DNA of 64,000 bases, taken from the NCBI RefSeq assembly GCF_016767715.1, contig NZ_CP050145.1, forward strand, positions 3,100,001-3,164,000. The letters are read 5' to 3'. Source of the stretch: Mycobacteroides chelonae. GTDB taxonomy: Bacteria; Actinomycetota; Actinomycetes; Mycobacteriales; Mycobacteriaceae. Below are positions 25,274-35,051 of the stretch, piece by piece. The notes under the pieces were generated by a model. That model had not been told where the DNA came from and made no database searches. It saw only the letters and a program-made list of their open reading frames with translations. Within the stretch, counting starts at the first letter, position 1. Each line of letters starts with the position of its first letter. Both the position numbers and the translations under genes were made by a program.

Positions 25274-25948
25274 ATGAGCGATACACCCAGCAAGGGACCC
25301 GCCACCGGTTCACTGACCGAGCGCCAGCGGACCATCCTGGAGGTCATCCGCGCATCGGTGAATGAACGGGGCTACCCCCCGAGCATCCGCGAAATCGGAG
25401 ACGCCGTCGGGCTTACCTCGACGTCGTCGGTCGCCCATCAACTACGCACCCTCGAACAGAAGGGCTTCCTGCGGCGTGATCCGAACCGTCCACGCGCCGT
25501 TGATGTTCGGGGTATCGATGACACCCACACCCCGTCTGCCACCACCGATGTGGTGGGTTCGGGCGATCTGCCGGAGCCCACGTTCGTGCCCGTGCTGGGA
25601 CGGATCGCCGCCGGTGGTCCGATCCTGGCCGAGGAGGCCGTTGAGGATGTGTTCCCGCTCCCCCGCGAACTTGTCGGCGAGGGATCGCTGTTCCTGCTCA
25701 AGGTCGTCGGCGAATCGATGATCGACGCCGCGATCTGCGATGGCGACTGGGTGGTGGTCCGCCAGCAGAACGTCGCCGACAACGGCGACATCGTGGCGGC
25801 GATGATCGATGGTGAGGCGACCGTCAAAACATTCAAGCGGACGACGGGTCAGGTGTGGCTGATGCCGCACAACCCGCTCTTCGAGCCCATCCCCGGTAAC
25901 GACGCCGCCATCCTCGGCAAGGTCGTCACCGTTATCCGCAAGGTCTAG
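25274..25948 (+). CDS. lexA: SOS repressor LexA
   Basis: The SOS master repressor, cleaved when RecA filaments form. It has 224 residues. The N-terminal winged helix-turn-helix ([48 protein letters not shown]) spans about 14-61. The self-cleavage site is Ala113-Gly114 in GRIAAGGPI, and the catalytic dyad is Ser148 (VGESMIDA) with Lys185 (ATVKTFKR). All key residues are present. A LexA box and a -10 element fix the ATG at 25274. The stop shares CTAG with the convergent acetyltransferase gene. Confidence 0.97.
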   Translation: MSDTPSKGPATGSLTERQRTILEVIRASVNERGYPPSIREIGDAVGLTSTSSVAHQLRTLEQKGFLRRDPNRPRAVDVRGIDDTHTPSATTDVVGSGDLPEPTFVPVLGRIAAGGPILAEEAVEDVFPLPRELVGEGSLFLLKVVGESMIDAAICDGDWVVVRQQNVADNGDIVAAMIDGEATVKTFKRTTGQVWLMPHNPLFEPIPGNDAAILGKVVTVIRKV

Positions 25949-26478
25949 GCCGACCCGGGCGGCGGCCCGGGCGCAGAAGCATCCTCGACGGACGTTAAGA
26001 AGAGCTGGAAGTGCGCCACGTCGTGCCAGCTACCCAGCTTGTAACCGATGCGTCGATACAGCGCCACCTGTTCGAATCCCATTGCCAGGTGTAGTTTTTC
26101 GCTCGCCAGATTAGGCACTACGACAACGGCCAGCACGGTGCGATAGCCGAGAGAGCGCAAACGCTCCAACAGCGCCGCGTACAACTGACGACCCGCTCCG
26201 CGCTGCCGGCGCGCACCGTCTACATACACACTCACCTCGCAAGCCCACTGATAGGCCGTGCGAGACTTCCATGGCACCGCATAGGCGTACCCGAGAATCT
26301 CTCCGGCGTCCTCGGCGACTAGCCAGGCATGGCGGTGGGCCGCCGTCTGGATGCGTTCGGCAAGAACGACATCCGACGGCGGCACCTCCTCGAACGAAAT
26401 AGCCGTCTCGGTGACATACGGCGCATAGATCGCTGCGCACGCGGCCGCGTCGGCGGCCGTGGCGTCACGAATACGCAT
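25945..26478 (-). CDS. GNAT N-acetyltransferase, phosphinothricin/methionine-sulfoximine acetyltransferase type
   Basis: A 177-residue GNAT enzyme. The PAT/YwnH-type signature is at the N terminus: [31 protein letters not shown]. The acetyl-CoA-binding loop [19 protein letters not shown] lies near residue 90-108, and [44 protein letters not shown] follows the family closely. Such enzymes acetylate methionine derivatives or glufosinate-like compounds; the native substrate is unknown. It overlaps lexA tail-to-tail by four bases (CTAG) and lies just downstream of the acyl-CoA dehydrogenase gene (gap 6 bases), so it may be read from that transcript. Confidence 0.87.
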   Translation of the reverse strand: MRIRDATAADAAACAAIYAPYVTETAISFEEVPPSDVVLAERIQTAAHRHAWLVAEDAGEILGYAYAVPWKSRTAYQWACEVSVYVDGARRQRGAGRQLYAALLERLRSLGYRTVLAVVVVPNLASEKLHLAMGFEQVALYRRIGYKLGSWHDVAHFQLFLTSVEDASAPGPPPGSA

Positions 26479-26484
26479 CCGCGA

Positions 26485-27639
26485 CTAGAGCGAACGCCCG
26501 ATGATCTCCTTCATGATCTCGGTGGTTCCGCCGTAGATCGTCTGGATACGAGAGTCCATGTAGGCACGCGCCACCGGGTATTCACGCATGAAGCCGTAAC
26601 CGCCGTGCAGCTGCAGGCAGCGGTCGATCAGGTGAACCTGCTTCTCGGTGCTGTACCACTTGGCCATCGCGGCCTGCTCGACGCTCAGTTCTTTCTTGTT
26701 GAGCAGCGTGATGAATTCGTCGACCATGATTCGGATCATGGTCGCGTCGGTGGCGAGCTCGGCCAGCACAAAGCGGCTGTTCTGGAAGCTCTTGATCGGC
26801 TTGCCGAACGCCTTGCGCTCGGATGTGTACTCGATGGTCGCCTCGAGCATGGTTTCCATCGCCGCAGCCGCGACGACCGCAATCGACATGCGTTCCTGCG
26901 GCAGGTTCTGCATGAGGTAGATGAAGCCCTGGCCCTCTTCGCCCAGCAGGTTGGCGGCGGGCACGCGAACGTCGGTGAAGGACAGCTCGGCGGTGTCCTG
27001 GGCGTCCAGACCCATCTTGTCGAGCTTGCGGCCGCGCTCAAAGCCCTCCATGCCGCGCTCGACGACGATCAGGCTGAAGCCCAGCGCACCCTTTTCGGGG
27101 TCGGTCTGTGCGACCACGATCACCAGGTCGGCGTTGATGCCGTTGGTGATGAAGGTCTTCGCGCCATTGAGAATGTAATGATCGCCGTCCTTGACCGCGC
27201 GGGTCTTGATGCCCTGCAAGTCGCTGCCGGTCCCCGGCTCGGTCATGGCGATGGCGCTGATCAGCTCGCCGGAACAGAATCCCGGGAACCAGCGTGCCTT
27301 CTGCTCGTCGTTGGCCAGATCCCGGAAGTACGGGCCCGCGACATCGTTGTGCAGGGTGAAACCGATACCCGACTGACGGGCCTTGGTGATCTCTTCACCG
27401 ATGATCGCGTTGTAGCGGAAATCCACGAGCCCGCCGCCACCGAACTCCTCGGGCATATCGGTGCCCAAAAAGCCCTGCTTGCCGGCCTCGACCCACAGCG
27501 AGCGGTCGACGATCTTGTTCTCGTCCCACTCCTCGCGGTAAGGCTCTGCATGCCGTTCCAGGAAGGTCTTGAACGACTCGCGGAACAGTTCGTGCTCGGG
27601 TTCGAAGATGGTGCGTTTGAACTTAACGGCGCCGGCCAT
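26485..27639 (-). CDS. fadE20: Acyl-CoA dehydrogenase (FadE20-like)
   Basis: A 384-residue FAD-dependent acyl-CoA dehydrogenase for beta-oxidation-type chemistry. Family segments: FEPEHELFRESFKTFLERHAEPY, ISAIAMTEPGTGSDLQGIKT (the first signature), FITNGINADLVIVVAQT, LQLHGGYGFMREYPVARAYMDSRIQTIYGGTTEIMKEIIGRSL (the C-terminal signature). The general base Glu is expected in the final GGTTE segment and is present. GGAAGG places the start at ATG 27639; GTG 27645 is in frame. It corresponds to the gene I recall as fadE20 (Rv2724c). A perfect TetR-type palindrome lies between it and the divergent molybdoenzyme. Confidence 0.92.
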   Translation of the reverse strand: MAGAVKFKRTIFEPEHELFRESFKTFLERHAEPYREEWDENKIVDRSLWVEAGKQGFLGTDMPEEFGGGGLVDFRYNAIIGEEITKARQSGIGFTLHNDVAGPYFRDLANDEQKARWFPGFCSGELISAIAMTEPGTGSDLQGIKTRAVKDGDHYILNGAKTFITNGINADLVIVVAQTDPEKGALGFSLIVVERGMEGFERGRKLDKMGLDAQDTAELSFTDVRVPAANLLGEEGQGFIYLMQNLPQERMSIAVVAAAAMETMLEATIEYTSERKAFGKPIKSFQNSRFVLAELATDATMIRIMVDEFITLLNKKELSVEQAAMAKWYSTEKQVHLIDRCLQLHGGYGFMREYPVARAYMDSRIQTIYGGTTEIMKEIIGRSL

Positions 27640-27680
27640 GATCACCTTCCGGTTTGGATTTACGTACTTGGCAGAATGTA

Positions 27681-27704
27681 TACCAACCCACTGGTCGGTT
27701 GGTA
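27681..27704. promoter_or_regulatory. Palindromic operator (TetR-type) between fadE20 and the molybdoenzyme gene
   Basis: TACCAACC (27681-27688), 8 bases, GGTTGGTA (27697-27704): a perfect 8-bp inverted repeat 42 bases upstream of fadE20 and 46 bases upstream of the divergent gene. The ACCAACC...GGTTGGT pattern resembles operators of TetR repressors in lipid metabolism. The cognate regulator is not obvious in this window. Confidence 0.7.
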
Positions 27705-27736
27705 CTCGCCTACCCGGTTTCGACGGACAGAAAGCC

Positions 27737-27742
27737 TAGGCT
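27737..27742 (+). promoter_or_regulatory. -10 element (TAGGCT), leaderless promoter of the molybdoenzyme gene
   Basis: TAGGCT ends 7 bases before GTG 27750. This supports the GTG as start over the longer open frame beginning at 27654. Confidence 0.6.
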
Positions 27743-27749
27743 GATTGAG

Positions 27750-30041
27750 GTGACCAGGCTGGCGCTTTCACATACCCACTGGGGTGCATTCACGCCCGAG
27801 GTCCGCGACGGCGAAGTGATCGGTGTCACGCCCATCCCGACGGATCTGGACCCCTCCCCGCTGCTGCAGAACATTCCTGGTTCGATCCGCCACCAGGCCC
27901 GGGTTACCGCACCGTCTGTGCGGCGCGGCTGGCTGCGGGACGGGCCCGGCCCCAGTACTGCCCGCGGCTCGGACGAGTACGTGGAGGTGTCCTGGGATGA
28001 GCTCACCGAACTACTGGCCGATGAACTGCGACGCATCGTCGACACCCACGGCAACCAAGCCATCTACGGCGGCTCGTACGGCTGGGCCAGCGCGGGACGA
28101 TTCCATCACGCTCAGAGTCAGGTGCACCGGTTCCTGAAACTGCTCGGCGGGTATACCTTTTCGCGCCATTCCTACAGCCTGGGCGCCACCGGCGTCATCA
28201 TGCCGCACGTCGTCGGCACCCACGATGGGCTCTTCAAGAGGTCGACGTCATGGGATGTCATCGTCGAGAACACCGATCTGCTGGTGGCATTCGGCGGCAT
28301 CGCTCTCAAGAACACGGGGGTGAACCACGGCGGCACCACCGCGCATCCGGCCCGCGATGCCCTCGACAGGTTCCGTGCCCGTGGAGGGCGCATCGTCTCG
28401 TTCAGTCCGCTGCGCGATGACATCGACGGCGAGTGCGAATGGCATGCACCCGTTCCCGGGACAGACGTCGCGGTCATGCTCGCACTGGCCCATGTGTTGG
28501 CCACCGAGGGTCTTGCAGATCTCACGTTCCTGAACGCCTATTGCACCGGTTATGAACGATTCGAACGGTATCTGCTGGGCGCGGAGGACGGCGTGCCCAA
28601 GAGCCCCGAATGGGCGGCAAGCATCAGCGGCCTGAATCCTGACCAATTGCGCATCCTGGCCCGGCGCATGGCGGCCGGTCGGACCCTGGTGACGGTCAGC
28701 TGGTCGCTGCAGCGAGTGCGGTACGGCGAGCAGGCCCCATGGATGGGACTGACCCTGGCGGCAATGCTGGGTCAGATCGGCATTCCCGGAGGTGGCTTCG
28801 GCCACGGCTATGGCTCGATGAACGAGGCGGGACTCGCGCCGGTCAGCTGCCGCCTGCCTACCTTCCCGCAGGGACCCAACCCCGTCGAGAGCTTCATTCC
28901 AGTGGCGGCCATCAGTGAGCTGCTGCTGCGCCCCGGCGAAACACTCGCCTACAACGGCCAGACGCTCACCCTGCCCGACATCAAATGCGTTTACTGGGCG
29001 GGTGGCAACCCGTTCCACCACCACCAGAATCTGCCGCGGTTGCGCCGGGGCCTGGCCCGCGTCGACACGGTCGTCGTACATGATCCGGTATGGACGGCGA
29101 TGGCCAAGCACGCCGACATCGTGGTGCCGTCCACCACCAGCCTCGAACGCGACGATTTCTCCGGAAGCCGCAATGACCCGCTTTTAGTGGCGATGAAGGC
29201 CGTCGCACCGCCGTATGCCAACTCTCGCGACGATTTCACCACGTTCTCAGCCCTGTCCGATCGGCTCGGATTCGGCGAGCAATTCGCCGAAGGGCGCACC
29301 GCCGCGCAATGGCTGCGCCACATCTACACCGAATGGGCGGGCGCTCTGGACTTCCCGGTGCCGACGTTCGAGGAGTTCTGGGAACAGGGGTACCTGCGGC
29401 TGCCCACCGACCCGGGTCTGACGCTGCTATCGGATTTCCGCGAGAACCCCGACGCACACCCGCTGCACACCCCGAGCGGACGCATCGAGATCTTCTCGGA
29501 AACCATCGATGGCTTCGGGTATGCCGACTGCGGCGGACATCCACAGTGGTACGAACCCACCGAATGGCTGAACGGCGAACGTGCCCAAAGCTTCCCGTTA
29601 CATCTGATCGCGAACCAGCCCCGTACCCGGCTGCACAGCCAGCTCGATTTCGGCGGCACCAGCCAACGCTCGAAGGTTCAGAGACGCGAACCCATCCGCA
29701 TGCACCCGACCGACGCCACCGAACGCGGTATCGCCGATGGTGACGTGGTGCGGGTGTTCAACGACCGGGGCACCTGCCTGGCGGGCGCTGTTCTCGACGA
29801 GGGCCTGCGGCGCCACGTGGTGCAGCTGTCCACCGGGGCATGGTTCGATCCGATCGATCCGGCCGACCCTGATTCGCCCTGCGCACACGGGAACCCGAAC
29901 GTACTCACCGACGACGCAGGCACCTCGTCGTTGGCTCAGGGCTGCACCGGTCAGCACGTACTCGTGCAGATCGAACGGTTCGAGGGCACACCGCCGCCCG
30001 TGCGCGCGTACATCCCGCCACGTCTTGTCGAGCGCGACTAG
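27750..30041 (+). CDS. Molybdopterin-dependent oxidoreductase of the DMSO reductase / biotin sulfoxide reductase family
   Basis: A 763-residue molybdenum enzyme with bis-MGD cofactor. Family signs: SLHTHWGAF-type N terminus (ALSHTHWGAFTPEV), IYGGSYGWASAGRFHHAQSQVHRFLKLLGG with the presumed Ser ligand to Mo in GSYGW, and FGGIALKNTGVNHGG. C-terminal cofactor-binding parts read PLHLIANQPRTRLHSQLDFGG and MHPTDATERGIADGDVVRVFNDRG. There is no N-terminal [4Fe-4S] Cys motif and no twin-arginine signal, so it is cytoplasmic and BisC/TorZ-like, reducing S- or N-oxides. Start GTG 27750 fits the adjacent -10 element. It is divergent from fadE20 across a palindromic operator. Confidence 0.88.
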   Translation: MTRLALSHTHWGAFTPEVRDGEVIGVTPIPTDLDPSPLLQNIPGSIRHQARVTAPSVRRGWLRDGPGPSTARGSDEYVEVSWDELTELLADELRRIVDTHGNQAIYGGSYGWASAGRFHHAQSQVHRFLKLLGGYTFSRHSYSLGATGVIMPHVVGTHDGLFKRSTSWDVIVENTDLLVAFGGIALKNTGVNHGGTTAHPARDALDRFRARGGRIVSFSPLRDDIDGECEWHAPVPGTDVAVMLALAHVLATEGLADLTFLNAYCTGYERFERYLLGAEDGVPKSPEWAASISGLNPDQLRILARRMAAGRTLVTVSWSLQRVRYGEQAPWMGLTLAAMLGQIGIPGGGFGHGYGSMNEAGLAPVSCRLPTFPQGPNPVESFIPVAAISELLLRPGETLAYNGQTLTLPDIKCVYWAGGNPFHHHQNLPRLRRGLARVDTVVVHDPVWTAMAKHADIVVPSTTSLERDDFSGSRNDPLLVAMKAVAPPYANSRDDFTTFSALSDRLGFGEQFAEGRTAAQWLRHIYTEWAGALDFPVPTFEEFWEQGYLRLPTDPGLTLLSDFRENPDAHPLHTPSGRIEIFSETIDGFGYADCGGHPQWYEPTEWLNGERAQSFPLHLIANQPRTRLHSQLDFGGTSQRSKVQRREPIRMHPTDATERGIADGDVVRVFNDRGTCLAGAVLDEGLRRHVVQLSTGAWFDPIDPADPDSPCAHGNPNVLTDDAGTSSLAQGCTGQHVLVQIERFEGTPPPVRAYIPPRLVERD

Positions 30042-30046
30042 AGCCG

Positions 30047-31447
30047 CTACTTCAGTTCCAGCAGGCTGGCGGCCAGCGCCTGCGGCACTCTGGCGATCAC
30101 CCGCGTGCCGGCCGCGAGGTGCTCGGTGGATTGCACATGCCCGTCGGTATGGATCCGGGCCACCAAGTCACCACGCTCATAAGGGACGACCACGTCGACG
30201 GGCACATCGCCACGGGGCACCGTCTCGGCGAGCGCGTCGCGCAGCTTGGCAATGCCGTCGCCGGTGTGCGCCGACACGAACAGCGCTTTGGGCAGCGCAC
30301 GACGCAACTGCGCCAGGGCAAGATCACTGGCCGCGTCGATCTTGTTGATCACCAACAGCTCCGGTGCCGCCGACGAATCGTGATCCGCGACGACGTCGCT
30401 GATGACCGCACGCACCGCTTCGATCTGGGCCAGCGGCGCCACGTCCGAGCCGTCCACCACATGGACCAGCAGGTCGGCGTCGGCCACCTCCTCCAGAGTG
30501 GACCGGAAGGCCTCGACCAACTGGGTGGGCAGGTGCCGTACGAAACCGACGGTGTCCGTGATGACGAATTCGCGTCCGTCGTCAAACGTTCCGCGGCGGG
30601 TTGTCGGTTCGAGTGTTGCGAACAGTGCGTCCTGGACCAGCACCCCGGCTCCGGTGATCGCGTTCAGCAGGCTCGACTTACCGGCATTGGTGTAACCGAC
30701 GATGGCGATCGAGGGCACATCGCTTTCGAGCCGACGGCTGCGCTTGGTGTCACGCACCTTCTTCATGTCGCGGATCTCGCGACGCAGCTTGGACATGCGC
30801 TCACGGATTCGGCGCCGATCGGTCTCGATCTTCGTCTCACCGGGGCCGCGGGTACCCACGCCGCCACCGGCGCCTCCGGCACGACCACCGGCCTGACGAG
30901 ACATGGATTCACCCCAGCCGCGCAGTCGCGGCAGCATGTATTCCATCTGCGCCAAAGACACCTGGGCCTTGCCTTCGCGGCTGGTGGCGTGTTGGGCGAA
31001 GATATCCAGAATCAGCGCGGTGCGATCGATGACCTTGACCTTCACCGCTTTCTCCAAGGCCACCAGCTGCGCCGGGCTGAGCTCGCCGTCGCAGATCACG
31101 GTGTCGGCACCGGTGGCCAGCACGATCTCCCGTAGCTCTATCGCCTTGCCAGAGCCGATATATGTTGCCGGATCGGGCTTTTGGCGACGTTGAATCAAAC
31201 CTTCGAGCACCTCGGATCCTGCGGTTTCGGCCAGCGCGGCGAGTTCGGCCATGCTGGCGTCGGCCTCCTGGGACGTCCCGTCGGTCCAGACACCCACCAG
31301 CACAACCCGTTCCAGGCGCAGCTGCCGGTACTCGACCTCGGTGACGTCGGCAAGTTCGGTGGAGAGCCCCGCCACACGTTTGAGTGCCGCGCGGTCTTCG
31401 AGGGCGAGTTCGCCATCGGTGGGTGTCTGATAGGTCGTCGAATTCAT
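30047..31447 (-). CDS. hflX: Ribosome-associated GTPase HflX
   Basis: A 466-residue GTPase that splits stalled or damaged ribosomes. The N-terminal glycine-rich domain includes LVGVWTDGTSQEADASMAELAALAETAGSEV and YIGSGKAIELREIV. The linker has RGPGETKIETDRRRIRERMSKLRREI. The G domain shows GYTNAGKSSLLNAITG (G1), DTVGFVRHLPTQLVEAFRSTLEEV (G3 region) and NKIDAAS (G4). I chose ATG 31447; the frame extends upstream into dapF. The Gly-rich patch GGRAGGAGGGVGTRG is typical of mycobacterial HflX, which is linked to macrolide tolerance in rapid growers. It is downstream of dapF and miaA in one operon. Confidence 0.95.
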   Translation of the reverse strand: MNSTTYQTPTDGELALEDRAALKRVAGLSTELADVTEVEYRQLRLERVVLVGVWTDGTSQEADASMAELAALAETAGSEVLEGLIQRRQKPDPATYIGSGKAIELREIVLATGADTVICDGELSPAQLVALEKAVKVKVIDRTALILDIFAQHATSREGKAQVSLAQMEYMLPRLRGWGESMSRQAGGRAGGAGGGVGTRGPGETKIETDRRRIRERMSKLRREIRDMKKVRDTKRSRRLESDVPSIAIVGYTNAGKSSLLNAITGAGVLVQDALFATLEPTTRRGTFDDGREFVITDTVGFVRHLPTQLVEAFRSTLEEVADADLLVHVVDGSDVAPLAQIEAVRAVISDVVADHDSSAAPELLVINKIDAASDLALAQLRRALPKALFVSAHTGDGIAKLRDALAETVPRGDVPVDVVVPYERGDLVARIHTDGHVQSTEHLAAGTRVIARVPQALAASLLELK

Positions 31448-31526
31448 GTCTCTGCTGTCTGCTCTTCGCGCGAGTCGCTCGTCGCGCACCGATGCTCCCA
31501 CCGGTGGCTCATCGATCGCATCCGAA

Positions 31527-32423
31527 TTATCCGCAGGAGCCAATGCCGCCCCACCATTCGTCGGAAATCTCACCGTCGGCCAACAGCATCGAAGGCCCGC
31601 GCAGGAAGCTGGACTCTGCGGTGACCGTCACCCGGACCTGTCCGCCCGGGATGTTGACGACGATCTCGCCGGTCGACTGCCCCAGGTGGCGCAGCGCCGC
31701 ATAGGCGGCCGCCACGGTTCCCGTTCCGCAGGAACGTGTCTCACCGACACCGCGCTCGTGGACCCGCATGTGTACCGCACCGACGGCAGCGTCCGTGCCG
31801 TTCACGGGGGCCGTGAGCACCTCGATGTTCACCCCGTCGGGAAACAGGACCTCGTCAAAGCTGACCTGGGCACCCACGTCGAGTATGCGGAGATCCTCAA
31901 CGGTCAGATCCGGGTCCACACACGCCAGATGCGGATTGCCGACGTCGATGGCGAGGCCGGAGAACCGCCGACCGCCAACACTTGCCTCGCCGGCGCCGAA
32001 TTCCTTCACCGGCCCCATGTCGACGGTCACATCGGCCGTGAGCTGGCTCCACGAGTTGATACGTACCGGCCGGGGCCCGGCCAGGGATGCGACCACGAAC
32101 TCGTCCCGGTGTTCCAGCCCCACCGAACGCAGGTAGTGCGCGAACACCCGCACGCCGTTACCGCACATCTCCGCGATGGAACCGTCCGCATTGCGGTAGT
32201 CCATGAACCAGTCTTCGCTGCTCACTCCGGCAGGCTTCTCGTCCAGCACCCCACCCTCGAGGGCAGCGCCCACGGTGGTCACGCGCAGCACGCCATCGGC
32301 CCCAAGGCCGCGTTGCCGATCGCATAACGCCTGAACGGCGGGCACCGTCAGATCCCGCTTGGTGTGGATGTCGGGCAACACCACGAAGTCGTTCTGGGTG
32401 CCGTGGCCCTTGGTGAACTTCAC
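31527..32423 (-). CDS. dapF: Diaminopimelate epimerase
   Basis: Converts LL- to meso-diaminopimelate for lysine and peptidoglycan. It has 298 residues. The two catalytic cysteines are visible in [13 protein letters not shown] and [17 protein letters not shown]. Other conserved parts are [16 protein letters not shown] at the N terminus, GADGVLRVT and [15 protein letters not shown] 32423 overlaps the miaA stop (GTGA, 32420-32423), which fixes the start; a second GTG at 32444 is inside miaA. The gene is followed by hflX in the same direction. Confidence 0.96.
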   Translation of the reverse strand: MKFTKGHGTQNDFVVLPDIHTKRDLTVPAVQALCDRQRGLGADGVLRVTTVGAALEGGVLDEKPAGVSSEDWFMDYRNADGSIAEMCGNGVRVFAHYLRSVGLEHRDEFVVASLAGPRPVRINSWSQLTADVTVDMGPVKEFGAGEASVGGRRFSGLAIDVGNPHLACVDPDLTVEDLRILDVGAQVSFDEVLFPDGVNIEVLTAPVNGTDAAVGAVHMRVHERGVGETRSCGTGTVAAAYAALRHLGQSTGEIVVNIPGGQVRVTVTAESSFLRGPSMLLADGEISDEWWGGIGSCG

Positions 32424-33349
32424 GTATTCGAGGATAGGCGCCACCGCGACTCAATTTCGCCGCAGAGTGCTCCTGCATCGCCGCCGTCGCCCGCGAGCCA
32501 CATGATGCGGTGATCGCGGCCGAACCACGATCGCTGACGACGCACGTAGCGCCGGGTGCCGATGAATGTCAGTTCCCGCGCCTGCGACAGATCATCGGAG
32601 CCTCCCCCGGCGTCCAAAGCCGCGATCACCTGGGCATATCCGATGGCCCGTGACGCGGTCACGCCCTCGCGCAATCCGGCGTCCAGCAGCTGCTCGACCT
32701 CCGCGACAAACCCCTGCTCGAACATCAGGTCGGTGCGCCGCGCGATCCGATCATCGAGTTTCGATGTCTCCCAATCTAATCCGACGATCAGGGTGTCCCA
32801 GCGCGGGGCCCCGATGGTGGGTGCCGACGCCGCGAACGGCTGCCCGGTGAGCTCGATCACCTCCAGTGCCCGCACCGTGCGGCGTCCGTCGGTGGGCAAG
32901 ATGATGGCTGCCGCCGCCGGGTCGCGCACCGCAAGTTCGGCGTGCAGCGCGGCGACTCCGATCTCCGCCAGCCGCTGCTCCCAGCGGGCCCGCACATGCG
33001 CATCGGTGGCCGGAAACGCCCAATCATCAAGCAACGCTTGGATGTACATCATCGATCCGCCGACGATCACGGGCACATGCCCGCTCGCCAACAAAGTGTC
33101 GATGGCCGCGACGGCCTTCTGCTGATAGGTCGCGACGGTGGCGGTCTCGGTCACCTCGAGCACATCGAGCATGTGATGGGGAATGCCCCGGCGGTCGGCC
33201 GTAGGCACCTTGGCCGTACCGATATCCATGCCGCGGTACAGCTGCATCGCGTCGGCGTTGACGATCTCGCCACCCAGTCGCTCGGCGATATCCAATGCGA
33301 GTGCCGATTTGCCTGTAGCCGTGGGGCCGATGACCGCGATGGGCCGCAT
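32420..33349 (-). CDS. miaA: tRNA dimethylallyltransferase MiaA
   Basis: Adds the dimethylallyl group to A37 of tRNAs reading codons that start with U. It has 309 residues. The P-loop is [16 protein letters not shown] (about 7-22), followed by [22 protein letters not shown] and the substrate-binding PHHMLDV. The second half has [14 protein letters not shown] and a swivel-domain pattern, ending with [17 protein letters not shown]. Its product is the substrate of MiaB, encoded 4 kb away. ATG 33349 overlaps the stop of the upstream gene by one base (TGATG). The stop overlaps the dapF start by four. Confidence 0.96.
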   Translation of the reverse strand: MRPIAVIGPTATGKSALALDIAERLGGEIVNADAMQLYRGMDIGTAKVPTADRRGIPHHMLDVLEVTETATVATYQQKAVAAIDTLLASGHVPVIVGGSMMYIQALLDDWAFPATDAHVRARWEQRLAEIGVAALHAELAVRDPAAAAIILPTDGRRTVRALEVIELTGQPFAASAPTIGAPRWDTLIVGLDWETSKLDDRIARRTDLMFEQGFVAEVEQLLDAGLREGVTASRAIGYAQVIAALDAGGGSDDLSQARELTFIGTRRYVRRQRSWFGRDHRIMWLAGDGGDAGALCGEIESRWRLSSNT

Positions 33350-34014
33350 CACGACACCTGCCAGGTGCCCGCGAAGTACCCGACCCCGTACGGGGAGCCC
33401 TGGTAGAGACACTGAGCTTGGACCTGATCGGACCCCACCAATCCGCCGAGCACCTGGTAGACGGAGCCCCCGGTGATGACATCCGATACGCGGTGCAACG
33501 CGGCCGCGTCCCCCTGGGTGAGCGCATCGACAAGGTCCTGCTGCGCGGCACCGGACTCGGGCCGGTATCCCCCGGGCGCCTTGTCGGTGAGGGTGTTGGC
33601 GCCGTCGGCGATGACGAGCACACCCGGAGGCGTCGGCATCGCGTGGATCTCGTCGCGCAATGCCCGCCCGATGGCGGCGCCATCCGTGCCCGAGACCAGT
33701 CGCGCCTCCACCGCAGCGGCTGGCACCTGCGCCCGCAGCCATCCGGCGATGAGCACAGGCAGTGGGAGTTGGGTGGGTCCGGATATCGTCGAAGACAGCG
33801 AAACACGCACGTCAACCCCGTATCCGGCGAATGTGCCCGATACTTCGCTGCCATACCGTCCGTCCCCCGCCCCAATGGCTATCCACTGTGTGGGCAGACT
33901 TCGCACCGCAATGATGGCGGCCTCGCGCAGCTCGGCGGTTTCCTGGGCAGCCTCTCCGCCCAGCTCGGGCACCAGCAGCGGGGTCGACGGGCAGATCGCT
34001 ATCGAAAGAGCCAC
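33349..34014 (-). CDS. Class III extradiol dioxygenase subunit B-like protein (Rv2728c-like)
   Basis: A 221-residue, Ala-rich protein. The N terminus [18 protein letters not shown] resembles the metal-site edge of class III extradiol (LigB-like) dioxygenases. Further segments are [28 protein letters not shown] and [24 protein letters not shown]. Conserved in mycobacteria immediately upstream of miaA (I recall Rv2728c, alanine-rich). Whether it binds metal or has activity is unknown. The start GTG 34014 lies 4 bases after the stop of the upstream transporter gene, and the stop touches the miaA start, so all are one operon. Confidence 0.78.
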   Translation of the reverse strand: MALSIAICPSTPLLVPELGGEAAQETAELREAAIIAVRSLPTQWIAIGAGDGRYGSEVSGTFAGYGVDVRVSLSSTISGPTQLPLPVLIAGWLRAQVPAAAVEARLVSGTDGAAIGRALRDEIHAMPTPPGVLVIADGANTLTDKAPGGYRPESGAAQQDLVDALTQGDAAALHRVSDVITGGSVYQVLGGLVGSDQVQAQCLYQGSPYGVGYFAGTWQVS

Positions 34015-34018
34015 GGCG

Positions 34019-34927
34019 TTAGGAAACCTTCGGGGTCGTCGGTGGCGTATTTCCGGTCGTTTCACTGACCCGCGCCTGCAGGACCGCCTCGCTGCGCGCC
34101 AGTGCCGCCGTCGCAGCAACCATGATCACCACTGCGAACACGAGCATCATGGCGCCAAAGGTATTGGTGCGAAACGATTCACCTAGTACCAAGATGCCCA
34201 GCAACGAGGCGACCACGGGCTCGGTCACCGTCATCGTGGGTAGCGAGGCCACCAAAGTCCCAGCGTGGAAGGCGGACTGCTGGAGCGCCACCCCGGTAAT
34301 GCCGACCGCCGCCAGCGCGTAGCTTTCCGGGTTGATCAACAGGCGGACAATGCCGTGGCCAAGCGAATCGACAACACCTTTGGTGAGAACGGCCATCAGT
34401 CCCCACATGATCCCCGACGCCACCGCCAGCAGCACCGCCCGGCGCGGCCCGGGCCACCGCCGGGCGCCCTCCAGACACAGCAGCGTGACGGGTCCGATGA
34501 CGGCGGCAACCTGCATCCACAACTGCGGTGTGGCATGTGGCATGCCGGCCACCGGGTTGCCCACCGACACCACCACGGAGATGGCGCCGGCAAGCAGAAT
34601 CGCGGCTCCCCACTGGTATCCGGTGACCCTGCGTTTGGCCCACCGCGACTCGATGACCAGCGCGAACAGCAACGAGGAAACCATGATCGTCTGCACCAGC
34701 ACAACCGAGCCCACACCTAGCGCGGCAGCCTGCAGCCCGAAGCCCACCAGGCTGATCAGCGTGCCCAGCCACCAGGGCCAATGCCGCAATAACGTGGTGA
34801 TGGGACCCAATGCGCCGATATCATCGGCGGGCACGGCGTGGGCAGTGCGCTGGTGGATGACATCGCCGAACGCGACAGCCGCGGCGGCTCCGACGGCGAG
34901 TGCCGACGCGATATCCGCCTGGGACAT
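34019..34927 (-). CDS. DMT-superfamily integral membrane protein (Rv2729c-like)
   Basis: A 302-residue protein with about nine or ten membrane helices and the two-fold repeat of drug/metabolite transporters: [21 protein letters not shown] at the start, [42 protein letters not shown] in the first half, and [22 protein letters not shown] in the second. AGGAGG just before ATG 34927 fixes the start. It heads the run transporter - Rv2728c-like - miaA - dapF - hflX on the minus strand. Substrate unknown. Confidence 0.85.
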   Translation of the reverse strand: MSQADIASALAVGAAAAVAFGDVIHQRTAHAVPADDIGALGPITTLLRHWPWWLGTLISLVGFGLQAAALGVGSVVLVQTIMVSSLLFALVIESRWAKRRVTGYQWGAAILLAGAISVVVSVGNPVAGMPHATPQLWMQVAAVIGPVTLLCLEGARRWPGPRRAVLLAVASGIMWGLMAVLTKGVVDSLGHGIVRLLINPESYALAAVGITGVALQQSAFHAGTLVASLPTMTVTEPVVASLLGILVLGESFRTNTFGAMMLVFAVVIMVAATAALARSEAVLQARVSETTGNTPPTTPKVS

Positions 34928-35051
34928 CGCGGCCTCCTTGCGGAATCATCTGGCATATGTTCGCCCGTGCGGCGATGACACCTGTTTGAATGAACGGTGT
35001 AGTGAGCTTAGGGCGCCGTGTTGCGCGGCAACAATTGTAGGAAGAGGTTTC

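Noticed and set aside
26329..27744. 471-codon frame opposite fadE20
   Set aside because: Shadow of conserved FadE20 codons; it runs through the intergenic operator.
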